Shown here piece after piece: positions 10,394 through 23,732 of a stretch of 64,000 bases of DNA. Where the stretch lies: positions 2,604,001 to 2,668,000 of the forward strand of contig NW_027488368.1 in assembly GCF_051014445.1 (NCBI RefSeq), read 5' to 3'. The position numbers and the translations under genes are program-made. Positions within the stretch are counted from its first letter, which is position 1. Every line of letters begins with the position of its first letter. Source of the DNA: Colletes latitarsis (Eukaryota; Arthropoda; Insecta; Hymenoptera; Colletidae). Below the pieces are notes generated by a model. It searched no databases. It had not been told where the DNA came from and was given only the letters and a program-made list of their open reading frames with translations.

Positions 10394-13300
10394 ACCCAGG
10401 ATCCGTTCAACAAGTATGTGAAGAATGCGAAAGTATGAGCCTGATGAGAGCAAATCCCAGACATAACCTAGACCTAACTTGCGTTGTCCTCTAAGATATT
10501 GATGGAAACCTGGTTTAATTGACTGTTTCAGTGTTGTACTTCATTACTACGTGATGCAATCCAGAAAAAGCCCAGGATCTAGCCATCTAGTACGAGAAAT
10601 ATGCGAAAGAATGAGCCTGATGAGAGCAAATCCCAGACCTAACCTAGACCTAACATGAATTGTTCTCTAAAATATTGATCGAAACCAGGTTTAATTGACT
10701 GTTTCAGTGTGGTCCCACATTACTACGTGATCCAGACCAGAAAAAACCCAGGATCCGTTCAACAAGTATGTGAAGAATGCGAATGTATGAGTCTGATGAG
10801 TGAAAATCCCAGGCCTAACCAAGACCTAACATGCGTTATCCTCAAAAATATTGATCGAAGCCTGGTTTAATCGACTGTTTCAGTGTGGTACCACATTACT
10901 ATGTGATCCAAACCAGAAAATAACCCAGGATCTGCTCAACGAGTATGTGAAGTGTGCGAAAGTATGAGTCTGATGAGGTCAAATCCCAGACCAATCCCAG
11001 ACTTAACTTGCGTTATCCTCTAAAATATTGATCGAAACCAGGTTTAATCGACTGTTTCAGTGTGGAACCACATTACTACGTGCTCCAAACCAGAAAAAAC
11101 CCAGGATCAGTTCAACAAGTATGAGAAGAATGCGAAAGTATGAGTCTGATGAGTGAAAATCGCAGGGCTAACCTAGACCTAACATGCGTTATCCTCTAAA
11201 ATATTGATCGAAACCAGGTTTAATCGACTGTTTCAGTGTGGTATCACACTACTACGTGACCCAAACCAGAAAAAACCCATGATCTGTTCAACAAGGATGT
11301 GAAAAACGCGAAAGTATGAGCCTGATGAGAGCAAATCCCAGACCTAACCTAGACCTAACATGCGTTATCCACTAAAATATTGAGCGAAACCACGTTTAAT
11401 GAACTGTTTCAGTGTGGTCCCACATTACTACGTGATCCAAACCAGAAAAAACCCAGGATCCGTTCAACAAGTATGTGAAGAATGCGAAAGTATGAGTCTG
11501 ATCAGTGAAAATCTCAGGCCTTACCTAGACCTAACTTGCGTTGTACTCTAAAATATTGATGAAAACCAGGTTTCATTGACTGTTTCAGTGTGGTACTACA
11601 TTACTACGTGATGCAATCCAGAAAAAGCCCAGGATCTAGCCATGAAGTATGAGAAATATGCGAAAGTATGAGCCTGATGAGGGCAAATCCTAGACCTAAC
11701 CCAGACCTAACATGCGTTATCCTCTAAAATATTTATCAAGACCAGGTTTAATTGATTGTTTCGGTGTGGTTCCACATTACTACGTGATCCAAACCAGAAA
11801 AAACCCAGCATCTGTTCAACGAGTATGTGAAGTGTGTGAAAGTATGAGTCTCATGAGGGCAAATCCCCGACCTATCCCAGACCTAACATGCGTTATCCTC
11901 TAAAATATTTATCAAGACCAGGTTTAATTGATTGTTTCAGTGTGGTCCCACATTACTACGTGATCCAAACCAGAAAAAACCCTTGATCCGTTCAACAAGT
12001 ATGTGAAGAATGCGAAAGTATGAGTCTGATGAGTGAAAATCCCAGACCTAACCAAGACCTAACATGCGTTATCCTCAAAAATATTGATCGAAACCAGGTT
12101 TAATCGACTGTTTCAGTGTGGTACCACATTACTATGTGATCCAAACCAGAAAATAACCCAGGATCTGTTCAACGAGTATGTGAAGTGTGCGAAAGTATGA
12201 GTCTGATGAGGTCAAATCCCAGACCAATCCCAGACTTAACTTGCGTTATCCTCTAAAATATTGATCGAAACCAGGTTTAATCGACTGTTTCAGTGTGGTA
12301 CCACATTACTACGTGATCCAAACCAGAAAACACCCAGGATCAGTTCAACAAGTATGTGAAGAATGCGAAAGTGTGAGTCTGATGAGTAAAAATCCCAGGG
12401 CTAACCTAGACCTAACATGCGTTATCCTCTAAAATATTGATCGAAACCAGGTTTAATCGACTGTTTCAGTGTGGTATCACATTACTACGTGACCCAAACC
12501 AGAAAAAACCCATGATCTGTTCAACAAGTATGTGAAAAACGCGAAAGTATGAGCCTGATGAGGGCAAATCCCAGACCTATCCCAGACCTAACATGCGTTA
12601 TCCTCTAAAATATTGAGCGAAACCAGGTTTAGTGAACTGTTTCAGTGTGGTCCCACATTACTACGTGATCCAAACCAGAAAAAACCCAGGGTCCGTTCAA
12701 CAAGTATGTGAAGAATGCGAAAGTATGAGTCTGATGAGTGAAAATCCCAGACCTAGCCTAGACCTAACATGCGTTATCCTCTAAAATATTGATCCAAACC
12801 AGGTATAATGGACTGTTTCGGTGTGGTACCACACTACTACGTGATCCAAACCAGAAAAAACCCAGGATCTGTTCAACAAGTATGTGAAAAACGCGAAAGT
12901 ATGAGTCTGATGTGGTCAAATCCCAGACCTATCCCAGACTTAACTTGCGTTATCCTCTAAAATATTGATCGAAACCAGGTTTAATCGACTGTTTCAGCGT
13001 GGTACCACATTACTACGTGATACAATCCAGAAAAAGCCCAGGATCTAGCCATCAAGTTTGACAAATATGCGAAAGAATGAGCCTGATGAGGGCAAATCCT
13101 AGACCTAATCCAGACCTAACATGCGTTATCCTCTAAAATATTGATCGCAACCAGGTTTAATTGACTGTTTCAGTGTGGTCCCACATTACTACGTGATCCA
13201 AACCAGAAAAAACCCAGGATCTGTTCAACAAGTATGTGAAAAACACGAAACTGTGAGCCTGATGAGGGCAAATCTTAGACCTAACCCAGACCTAAGATGC

Positions 13301-15389
13301 GTTATCCTCTAAAATATTTATCCAGACCAGGTGTCATTGAATGTTTCAGTGTGGTACCACTTTACTACGTGATCCAATCCAGAAATAGCCCAGGATCCAG
13401 CCATGAAGTATGAGAAATATGCGAAAGTATGAGCCTGATGAGAGCAAATCCCAGACCTAACCCAGACCTAACATGCGTTATCCTCTAAAATATTGATCGA
13501 AACCAGGTTTAATGGACAGTTTCAGTGTGGTACCACACTACTACGTAATCCAAACCAGAAAAAAACCCAGGATCTGTTCAACAAGTATGTGAAAAACGCG
13601 AAAGTATGAGTCTGATGAGGGCAAATCCCAGACCTATCTCAGACCTAACATGCGTTATCCTCTAAAATATATATCAAGACCAGGTTTAATTGATTGTTTC
13701 GATGTGGTCCCACATTTTTACGTGATCCAAACCAGAAAAAACCCAGGATCCGTTCAACAAGTATGTGAAGAATGCGAAAGTATGAGTCTGATGAGTGAAA
13801 ATCCCAGACCTAACCTGGGCCTAACATGCGTTATCCTCTAAAATATTGATCCAAACCAGGTTTTCTGGACTGTTTCAGTGTGGTAACACACTACTACGTG
13901 ATCCAAACCAGAAAAAACCCAGGATCTGTTCAACGAGTATGTGAAGTGTGCGAAAGTATGAGTCTGATGAGGTCAAATCCCAGACCTATGCCAGACCTAA
14001 CTTGCGTTATCCTCTAAAATATTGATCGAAACCAGGTTTAATCGACTGTTTCAGTGTGGTACCACACTACTGCGTGATCCAAACCAGAAAAAAACTCAGG
14101 ATCTGTTCAACAAGTATGTGAAAAATTCGAAAGTGTGAGCCTGATGAGGGCAAATCCCAGACCTATCCCAGACCTAACTTGCGTTATCCTCTAAAATATT
14201 GATCGGAACCAGGTTTAATTGACTGTTTCAGTGTGGTCCCACATTACTACGTGAGCCAAACCAGAAAAAACCCTGGGTCCGTTCAACAGGTATGTGAAGA
14301 ATGCGAAAGTATGAGTCTGATGAGTGAAAATCCCAGGCCTAACCTACACCTAACATGCGTTATCCTCTAAAATATTGATCGAAACCAGGTTTAATTGACT
14401 GTTTCGGTGTGCACAACATTACTACGTGATCCAATCCAGAAATAGCCCAGGATCTATACATGAAGTATAAGAAATATGCGAAAGTATGAGCCTGATGAGG
14501 GCAAATCCTAGACCTAACCCAGTCCTAACATGCGTTATCCTCTAAAATATTGATCGAAACCAGGTTAAATGGACAGTTTCAGTTTGGTACCACATTACTA
14601 TGCGATCCAAACCAGAAAATAACCGAGGATCTGACAAACGAGTATGTGAAGTGTGCGAAAGTATGAGCCTGATGAGAGCAAATCCCAGACCTAACCTAGA
14701 CCTAACATGAATTATTCTCTAAAATATTGATCGAAACCAGGTTTAATTGAATGTTTCAGTGTGGTACCAAATTACTACGTGATCCAAACCAGAAAAAGCC
14801 CAGGATCAGTTCAACAAGTATGTGAAAAATGCGAAAGTATGAGCCTGATGATGTCGAATCCCAGACCAATGCCAGACCTAACTTGCGTTATCCTCTAAAA
14901 TATTGATCGAAACCAGGTTTAATTGACTGTTTCTGCGTGGTACCACGTTACTACGTGATACAATCCAGAAGCAGCCCAGGATCTAGCCATGAAGTATGAG
15001 AAATATGCGAAAGTATGAGCCTGATGAGGGCAAATCCTAGACTTAACCCAGACCTAACATGCGTTATCCTCAAAAATATTTATCAAGACCAGGTTTAACT
15101 GAATGTTTCAGTGTGGTACCACATTAATACGTGACCGAAACCAGAAAATAACCCAGGGTCTGTTCAACGAGTATGTGAAGTGTGCGAAAGTATGAGTCTG
15201 ATGAGGGCAAAACCCAGACCTATCCCAGACCTAACATGCGTTATCCTCTAAAACATATATCAAGACCAGGTTCAATTGATTGTTTCGGTGTGGCCCCACA
15301 TTACTACGTGATCCAAACCAGAAAAAACCCAGGATCCGTTCAACAAGTATGTGAAGAATGCGAAAGTATGAGTCTGATGAGTGAAAATC

Positions 15390-15411
15390 CCAGACCTAAC
15401 ATGCGTTATCC
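15390..15411 (+). repeat. Short monomer: one 11 bp internal repeat lost
   Basis: Most B monomers contain two AGACCTAAC motifs 11 bp apart. Here CCCAGACCTAAC passes directly into ATGCG, so one 11 bp unit is missing and the monomer is about 165 bp. A similar loss is seen near 46,372-46,390. Slippage between the two short direct repeats explains both. Confidence 0.8.
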
Positions 15412-15584
15412 TCAAAAATATTGATCCAAATCAGGTTTAATGGACTGTTTCAGTGTGGTACCACACTACTACGTGATCCAAACCAGAAAAAACCCAGGAT
15501 CTGTTCAACAAGTATGTGAAAAACGCGAAAGTATGAGCCTGATGTGGGCAAATCCCAGACCTATCCCAGACCTAACTTGCGTTG

Positions 15585-16450
15585 TCCTCTAAGATATTGA
15601 TGGAAACCAGGTTGAGTTGACTGTTCCAGTGTTGTACTTCATTACTACGTGATGCAATCCAGAAAAAGCCCAGGATCTAGCCTTCAAGTATGAGAAATTT
15701 GCGAAAGAATGAGCCAGAAGAGAGCAAATCCCAGACCTAACCTAGACCTAACATGCGTTATCCTCAAAAATATTGATCGGAAGCTGGTTTAATCGACTGT
15801 TTCAGTGTGGTACCACATTACTATGTGATCCAAACCAGAAAATAACCCAGGATCTGTTCAACGAGTATGTGAATTGTGCGAAAGTTTGAGTCTGATGAGG
15901 GCATATCCCAGACCTAACCTAGACCTAACTTGCGTTATCCTCTAAAATATTGATCGAAACCAGGTTTAATAGACTGTTTCAGTGTGGTACCACATTACTA
16001 CGTGATCGAAACCAGAAAATAACCCAGGATCTGTTCAACGAGTATGTGAAGTGTGCGAAAGTATGAGTCTGATGAGGGCAAATCCCAGACCTATCCCAGA
16101 CCTAACTTGCGTTATCCTCTAAAATATTGATCGAAACCAGGTTTAATCGACTGTTTCAGTGTGGTACCACACTACTACGTGATCCAAACAAGAAAAAAAC
16201 CCAGGATCTGTTCAACAAGTATGTGAAAAATTCGAAAGTATGAGCCTGATGAGGGCAAATCCCAGACCTATCCCAGACCTAACTTGCGTTATCCTCTAAA
16301 ATATTGATCGGAACCAGGTTTAATTGATTGTTTCAGTGTGGTCCCACATTACTACGTGATCCAAACCAGAAAAAACCCAGGGTCCGTTCAACATGTATGT
16401 GAAGAATGCGAAAGTATGAGTCTGATGAGTGAAAATCCCAGGCCTAACCT
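15585..16450 (+). repeat. B segment repeated at about 32,655-33,500 and 37,410-38,240
   Basis: The marker run GCGTTGTCCTCTAAGATATTG, then GGTTGAGTTGACTGTTCCAG, AGCCAGAAGAGAGC and TTTAATAGACTG, appears in the same order at all three places. A truncated version starts near 35,825 and leaves this order at about 36,060. The series shows that B1 and B2 share several-monomer blocks rather than just single monomers. Confidence 0.78.
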
Positions 16451-17540
16451 AGACCTAACATGCGCTATCCTCAAAAATATTGATCGAAACCTGGTTTAAT
16501 CGACTGTTTCAGTGTGGTACCACATTACTATGCGATCCAAACCAGAAAATAACCCAGGATCTGACAAACGAGTATGTGAAGTGTGCGAAAGTATGAGCCT
16601 GATGAGAGCAAATCCCAGACCTAACCTAGACCTAACATGAATTATTCTCTAAAATATTGATCGAAACCAGGTTTAATTGACTGTTTCAGTGTGGTACCAC
16701 ATTACTACGTGATCCAAACCAGAAAAAGCCCAGGATCAGTTCAACAAGTATGTGAAAAACGCGAAAGTATGAGCCTGATGATGTCGAATCCCAGACCAAT
16801 GCCAGACCTAACTTGCGTTATCCTCTAAAATATTGATCGAAACCGGGTTCAATTGACTGTTTCTGCGTGGTACCACGTTACTACGTGATACAATCCAGAA
16901 GCAGCCCAGGATCTAGCCATGAAGTATGAGAAATATGCGAAAGTATGAGCCTGATGAGGGCAAATCCTAGACTTAACCCAGCCCTAAAACATGCGTTATC
17001 CTCAAAAATATTTATCAAGACCAGGTTTAACTGAATGTTTCAGTGTGGTACCACATTACTACGTGATCCATACAAGAAAAAACCCAGGATCTGTTCAACA
17101 AGTATGTGAAAAATGCGAAAGCATGAGTCTGATGAGGGCAAATCCCAGGCCTAACCTAGACATAACTTTCGTTATCCTCTAAAATATTGATCGAAACCAG
17201 GTTTAGTGGGCTGTTTCAGTGTGGTACCATATTACTGCGCGATCCAAACCAGAAAAAACCCAGGATCTGTTCAACAAGTATGTGAAAAATGCGAAAGTAT
17301 GACCCTGATGTGGGCAAATCCCAGAACTAACCCAGATCTAACATGAATTATTCTCTAAAATATTGATCGAAACCAGGTTTAATTGACTGTTTCAGTGTGG
17401 TACCACATTACTACGTGATCCAATCCAGTAATAGCCCAGGATCCAGCCATGAAGTATGAGAAATATACGAAAGCATGAGCCTGATGAGGGCAAATCCTAG
17501 ACCTAACCCAGACCTAACATGCGTTATCCTCTAAAATATT

Positions 17541-18960
17541 GATCGAAACCAGGTTTAATCGTCTGTTTCAGCGTGGTACCACATTACTATGTGATACAAT
17601 CCAGAAACAGCCCAGGATCTAGCCATGAAGTAGGAGAAATATGCGAAAGTGTGAGCCTGATGAGGGCAAATCCTAGATCTAACCCGAACCTAACATGCGT
17701 TATCCTCTAAAATATTTATCAAGACCAGGTTTAATTGAGTGTTTCAGTGTGGTACCACATTACTACGTGAACCAAACCAGAAAAAACCCAGGATCCGTTC
17801 AACAAGTAAGTTAAAGCTGCGACAGTATGACCCTGATGAGAGCAAATTCCAGACCTAACCTAGACCTGACATGCGTTGTCCTCTAAAATATTGATGGAAA
17901 CCAGGTTCAATTGACTGTTTCAGTGTTGCACTTCATTACTACGTGATGCAATCCAGAAAAAGCCCAGGATCTAGCCATCAAGTATGAGAAATATGCGAAA
18001 GAATGAGCCTGATGAGAGCAAATCCCAGACCTAACCTAGACCAAACATGAATTATTCTCTAAAATATTGATCAAAACCAGGTTTAATTGACTGTTTCAGT
18101 GTGGTACCGCATTACTACGTGATCCAAACCAGAAATAGCCCAGGATCCAGCCATGAAGTATGAGAAGTATGCGAAAGTGGAGCCCGATGAGGGCAAATCC
18201 TAGATCTAACCCAAACCTAACATGCGTTATCCTCTAAAATATTTATCAAGACCAGGTTTAATTGACTGTTTCAGTGTCGTACATCATTACTACGTGAAGC
18301 AATCCAGAAAAAGCCCCGGATCTAGCCATCAAGTATGAGAAATGTGCGAAAGAATGAGCCTGATGAGAGCAAATCCCAGACCTATACCAGACATAACTTG
18401 CGTTATCTTCTAAAATATTGATCGAAACCAGGTTTAATTGACTGTTTCGGTGTGGTACAACATTACTACGTGATCCAATCCAGAAATAGCCCAGGATCTA
18501 TACATGAAGTATAAGAAATATGCGAAAGTATGAGCCTGATGAGGGCAAATCCTAGACCTAACCCAGTCCTAACATTCGTTACCCTCTAAAATATTGATCG
18601 AAACCAGGTTAAATGGACAGTTTCAGTGTGGTACCACACTACTACGTGATCCAAACCAGAAAAAAACCCAGGATCTGTTCAACAAGTATGTGAAAAACGC
18701 GAAAGTATGAGTCTGATGAGTGAAAATCCCAGGCCTAACCTAGACCTAACATGCGTTATCCTCAAAAATATTGATCGAAACCTGGTTTAATCGACTGTTT
18801 CAGTGTGGTACCACATTACTATGCGATCCAAACCAGAAAATAACCCAGGATCTGACAAACGAGTATGTGAAGTGTGCGAAAGTATGAGCCTGATGAGAGC
18901 AAATCCCAGACCTAACCTAGACCTAACATGATTTATTCTCTAAAATATTGATCGAAACCA
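17541..18960 (+). repeat. B segment recurring in B2, split there by extra monomers
   Basis: 17,541-18,382 aligns with 38,315-39,157 (markers TTTAATCGTCTGTTTCAGCG, GAAGTAGGAGAAATATGCG, GTAAGTTAAAGCTGCG). 18,231-18,960 aligns with about 40,053-40,792 (markers GTCGTACATC, AGCCCCGGATC, GGTACAACATTAC). In B2 the two parts are therefore separated by extra B monomers that resemble 16,660-17,040. This is consistent with a local insertion or duplication in B2, or a deletion in B1. Confidence 0.72.
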
Positions 18961-18969
18961 GGTTTAATT

Positions 18970-19028
18970 GACTGTTTCAGTGTGGTACCACATTACTACG
19001 TGATCCAAACCAGAAAAAGCCCAGGATC
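18970..19028. other. B1-to-A2 class junction
   Basis: The monomer runs as class B up to CCCAGGATC and continues as class A with TGGCCAACAAGTATGCG. A nearly identical B segment at about 40,792-40,860 continues instead as class B (GATCAGTTCAAC) and so represents the unswitched arrangement. Roughly 55-60 bp before the switch is identical in both classes, for example at 20,388-20,443, so the exchange lies somewhere inside that interval. Confidence 0.8.
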
Positions 19029-19066
19029 TGGCCAACAAGTATGCGAAATCGCGAAAGTATGAGCCA

Positions 19067-21002
19067 GATGATTGCAAATACCAGAACTAACCCAGACATA
19101 ACCGGCATTATCCTCTAAAATAGCATTCGCATCCAGCTTCTATTGACTGTTTCAGTATAGTACCATATTAGTACGTGATCCAAACCAGAAAAAGGCCAGG
19201 ATCTGGCCAACAAGTATGCGAAAAATGCGAAAGTACGAGCCAGATGATTGCAAATACCAGAACTAACCCAGACATAACCGGCGTTATCCTCTAAAATATT
19301 AATCGCAACCAGGTTTAATTGACAGATACGGTGTGGTACCGCATTACTACGTGATCCAAACCAGAAAATGCCCAGGATCTTGCCAACTAGTAGGCGAAAA
19401 ATGCGAAGGTACGAGCCAGATGATTGCAAATGCCAGAACTAACCCAGACATAACCGGCGTTATCCTCTAAAATACTAATCGGAACCAGCTTTTATTGACT
19501 GTTTCAGTGTGGTACCACATTACTACGTGATACAAACCAGAAAAAGCCCAGGATCTGGCCAACAAGTATGCGAAAAATGCGATAGTACGAGCCAGATATT
19601 TGCAAAAACCAGAACTAACCCAGACATAACCGGCGTTATCCTCTAAAATATTAATCGCAACCAGGTTTAATTGACAGTTACGGTGTGGTACCGCATTACT
19701 ACGTGATCCAAACCAGAAAAAGCCCGGGATCTGGCCATCAAGTATGCGAAAAATGCGAAAGTACGAGCCAGATGATTGCAAATACCAGAACTAACCCAAA
19801 CATAACCGGCGTTATCCACCAAAATATTAATCGGAACCAGGTTTAATTGACTGTTTCAGTGTGATACCTCATTACTATGCGGTCCAAGCCAGAAAAAGGC
19901 CAGGATCTGGCCAACAAGTATGCGAAAAATGCGAAAGTACGAGCCAGATGAGGGCAAATATAAGACCTAACCCAGACATAACCGGCGTTATCCTCCAAAA
20001 TATTAATCGCAACCAGGTTTAATTGACTGCCTCGGTGTGGAACCACATTACTGCGTGATCCAAACCAGAAAAAGCCCAGGATCTGACCAACAAGTATGCG
20101 AAAAATGCGAAAGTACGAGCCAGATGAGGGCAAATACCAGACCTAACCCAGACATAACCGGCGTTATCCTCTAAAATATTAATCGCAGCTGGGTTTAATT
20201 GACTGCTTGGGTGTGGTACCGCATTACTACGTGATCCAAACCAGAAAAACCCCAGGATCTTGCCAACAAGTAGGCGAAAAATGCGAATGTACGAGCCAGA
20301 TGAGGGCAAATCCCAGACCTAACCAAGACATAACCGGCGTTTTCCTCTAAGGCACTAATCGGAACCAGTTTTTATTGACTGCTTCAGTGTGGTACCACAT
20401 TACTACGTGATCCAAACCAGAAAAAGCCCAGGATCTGGCCAACAAGTATGCGAAGAATGCGAAATTACGAGCCAGATGAGGGTAAATACCAGACCTAACC
20501 CAGACATAACCGGCGTTATCCACCAAAATATTAATCGGAACCAGGTTTAATTGACTGCTTCAGTGTGATACCACATTACTATGCGGTCCAAGCCAGAAAA
20601 AGGCCAGGATCTGGCCAACAAGTATGCGAAAAATGCGAAAGTACGAGCCAGATGAGGGCAAATATAAGACCTAATCCAGACATAACCGGCGTTATCCTCC
20701 AAAATATTCATCGCAACCAGGTTTAATTGACTGCCTCGGTGTGGAACCACAGTACGACGGGGTCCAAACCACAAAAAACCCAAGATCTGGCCAACAAGTA
20801 CGCCAATATTGCGAAAGTATGAGCCAGATGATTGCAAATACCAGAACTAACCCAGACATAACCAGCGTTATCCTCTAAAATAGCATTCGCATCCAGCTTC
20901 TATTGACTGTTTCGGTATAGTACCATATTAGTACGTGATCCAAACCAGAAAAAGGCCAGGATCTGGCCAACAAGTATGCGAAAAATGCGAAAGTACGAGC
21001 CA
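19067..21002 (+). repeat. 11-monomer HOR, copy 1 (1,936 bp)
   Basis: The order of variant monomers repeats at offset 1,936, exactly 11 monomers. Markers include ATAGCATTCGCATCC, GACAGATACGGTGTGG, GCAGCTGGGTTTAATTG and CTCTAAGGCACTAATCGG. Homology begins about 19,067, shortly after the B1-to-A2 junction. Confidence 0.9.
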
Positions 21003-22817
21003 GATGATTGCAAATACCAGAACTAACCCAGACATAACCGGCATTATCCTCTAAAATAGCATTCGCATCCAGCTTCTATTGACTGTTTCAGTATAGTACC
21101 ATATTAGTACGTGATCCAAACCAGAAAAAGGCCAGGATCTGGCCAACAAGTATGCGAAAAATGCGAAAGTACGAGCCAGATGATTGCAAATACCAGAACT
21201 AACCCAGACATAACCGGCGTTATCCTCTAAAATATTAATCGCAACCAGGTTTAATTGACAGATACGGTGTGGTACCGCATTACTACGTGATCCAAACCAG
21301 AAAATGCCCAGGATCTTGCCAACTAGTAGGCGAAAAATGCGAAGGTACGAGCCAGATGATTGCAAATGCCAGAACTAACCCAGACATAACCGGCGTTATC
21401 CTCTAAAATACTAATCGGAACCAGCTTTTATTGACTGTTTCAGTGTGGTACCACATTACTACGTGATACAAACCAGAAAAAGCCCAGGATCTGGCCAACA
21501 AGTATGCGAAAAATGCGATAGTACGAGCCAGATATTTGCAAAAACCAGAACTAACCCAGACATAACCGGCGTTATCCTCTAAAATATTAATCGCAACCAG
21601 GTTTAATTGACAGTTACGGTGTGGTACCGCATTACTACGTGATCCAAACCAGAAAAAGCCCGGGATCTGGCCATCAAGTATGCGAAAAATGCGAAAGTAC
21701 GAGCCAGATGATTGCAAATACCAGAACTAACCCAGACATAACCGGCGTTATCCACCAAAATATTAATCGGAACCAGGTTTAATTGACTGTTTCAGTGTGA
21801 TACCTCATTACTATGCGGTCCAAGCCAGAAAAAGGCCAGGATCTGGCCAACAAGTATGCGAAAAATGCGAAAGTACGAGCCAGATGAGGGCAAATATAAG
21901 ACCTAACCCAGACATAACCGGCGTTATCCTCCAAAATATTAATCGCAACCAGGTTTAATTGACTGCCTCGGTGTGGAACCACATTACTGCGTGATCCAAA
22001 CCAGAAAAAGCCCAGGATCTGACCAACAAGTATGCGAAAAATGCGAAAGTACGAGCCAGATGAGGGCAAATACCAGACCTAACCCAGACATAACCGGCGT
22101 TATCCTCTAAAATATTAATCGCAGCTGGGTTTAATTGACTGCTTGGGTGTGGTACCGCATTACTACGTGATCCAAACCAGAAAAACCCCAGGATCTTGCC
22201 AACAAGTAGGCGAAAAATGCGAATGTACGAGCCAGATGAGGGCAAATCCCAGACCTAACCAAGACATAACCGGCGTTTTCCTCTAAGGCACTAATCGGAA
22301 CCAGTTTTTATTGACTGCTTCAGTGTGGTACCACATTACTACGTGATCCAAACCAGAAAAAGCCCAGGATCTGGCCAACAAGTATGCGAAGAATGCGAAA
22401 TTACGAGCCAGATGAGGGTAAATACCAGACCTAACCCAGACATAACCGGCGTTATCCACCAAAATATTAATCGGAACCAGGTTTAATTGACTGCTTCAGT
22501 GTGATACCACATTACTATGCGGTCCAAGCCAGAAAAAGGCCAGGATCTGGCCAACAAGTATGCGAAAAATGCGAAAGTACGAGCCAGATGAGGGCAAATA
22601 TAAGACCTAATCCAGACATAACCGGCGTTATCCTCCAAAATATTCATCGCAACCAGGTTTAATTGACTGCCTCGGTGTGGAACCACAGTACGACGGGGTC
22701 CAAACCACAAAAAACCCAAGATCTGGCCAACAAGTACGCGAATATTGCGAAAGTATGAGCCAGATGATTGCAAATACCAGAACTAACCCAGACATAACCA
22801 GCGTTATCCTCTAAAAT
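21003..22817 (+). repeat. 11-monomer HOR, copy 2 (1,815 bp of homology)
   Basis: This copy is almost identical to 19,067-20,881. Differences seen by eye are G at 21,735 (A at 19,799) and G at 22,740 (C at 20,804). Homology stops near 22,818, where ATAGTAATCGGAACTAGC replaces ATAGCATTCGCATCC, so the last part of the unit is missing or replaced. Confidence 0.88.
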
Positions 22818-23315
22818 AGTAATCGGAACTAGCATTTATTGACTGTTTCAGTGTGGTACCGCATTAGTACGTGATGCAAACCAGAAAAAGGCCGGGATCT
22901 GGCCAACAAGTATGCGAAAAATGCGAAAGTACGAGCCAGATTAGGGCAAATACCAGACCTAACCTAGACATTACCGGCGTTATCCTCTAAAATATTAATC
23001 GCAACCATGTTTAATTGACTGTTTCGCTGTAGGACCACATTACTACGTGACACAAACCACAAAAAGCCCAGGATCTGGCCAACAAGTATGCGAAAAATGC
23101 GAAAGTGCGAGCCAGATGTTTGCAAAAACCAGAACTAACCCAAACATAACCAGCGTTATCCTCCAAAATATTAATCGCAACCAGGTTTAATTGACTGTTT
23201 CTGTGTGGTATCTCATTACCACGGGATCCAAACCAGAAAAAACCCAGGATCCGGACAACAAGTATGCGAAATCGCGAAAGTATGAGCCAGATGGTTGCAA
23301 ATACCTGAACTAACC

Positions 23316-23732
23316 AAGACATAACCAGCGTTATCCTCTAAAATAGCATTCGCATCCAGCTTCTATTGACTGTTTCAGTATAGTACCATATTAGTACGTG
23401 ATCCAAACCAGAAAAAGGCCAGGATCTGGCCAACAAGTATGCGAAAAATGCGAAAGTACGAGCCAGATGATTGCAAATACCAGAACTAACCCAGACATAA
23501 CCGGCGTTATCCTCTAAAATATTAATCGCAACCAGGTTTAATTGACAGATACGGTGTGGTACCGCATTACTACGTGATCCAAACCAGAAAATGCCCAGGA
23601 TCTTGCCAACTAGTAGGCGAAAAATGCGATGGTACGAGCCAGATGATTGCAAATGCCAGAACTAACCCAGATATAACCGGCGTTATCCTCTAAAATACTA
23701 ATCGGAACCAGCTTTTATTGACTGTTTCAGTG
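23316..23732 (+). repeat. Partial third copy of the 11-monomer HOR
   Basis: The markers ATAGCATTCGCATCC, ATAGTACCATATTAG and GACAGATACGG recur at offset 2,287 from copy 2 (13 monomers minus 1 bp). The match stops near 23,733, where GTGTGGTACCACATTAC becomes GTGTTGCACCGCATTAC and the sequence passes into the A1-like HOR family. Confidence 0.82.

Larger units (their letters stand above)
10394..19028 (+). repeat. Block B1: class B monomers (about 49 copies)
   Basis: Monomers here carry GTTCAACAAGTATGTG (b1) or AGCCATGAAGTATGAG and AGCCATCAAGTATGAG (b2), TATGAGCCTGATGA, AGACCTAACATGCG and ATTGATCGAAACC. The orientation is the same as in block A. b1 and b2 types are mixed without a strict dimer rhythm. 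Several ordered multi-monomer stretches recur in B2. One monomer near 15,390 lacks 11 bp, and one near 16,981 has 2 extra bp. Plus-strand open frames starting at the ATG of ACATGCG occur in register and are not genes. Confidence 0.92.

Noticed and set aside
107..10453. Repeated minus-strand open frames of about 96-104 codons in the A blocks (also 19,115-30,952)
   Set aside because: They recur in register with the 176 bp monomer and mostly start at TTG. 176 is not a multiple of 3, so frames rotate and end within two monomers. No domain or codon pattern is recognisable. They are repeat by-products.
16978..16990. Telomere-like motif CCCTAAA (also near 39,517 and 41,104), and frequent CCTAACCC
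   Set aside because: Single short motifs from a 2 bp insertion, or part of the normal monomer (AGACCTAACCC). There is no tandem telomere repeat.
10394..19028. Switch of open-frame strand between A and B blocks, suggesting an inversion
   Set aside because: The plus-strand monomer landmarks (TTATCCTCTAAAATATT, CAGGTTTAATTG) read in the same direction in both blocks. The strand change comes only from class-specific bases that create or remove start and stop codons.
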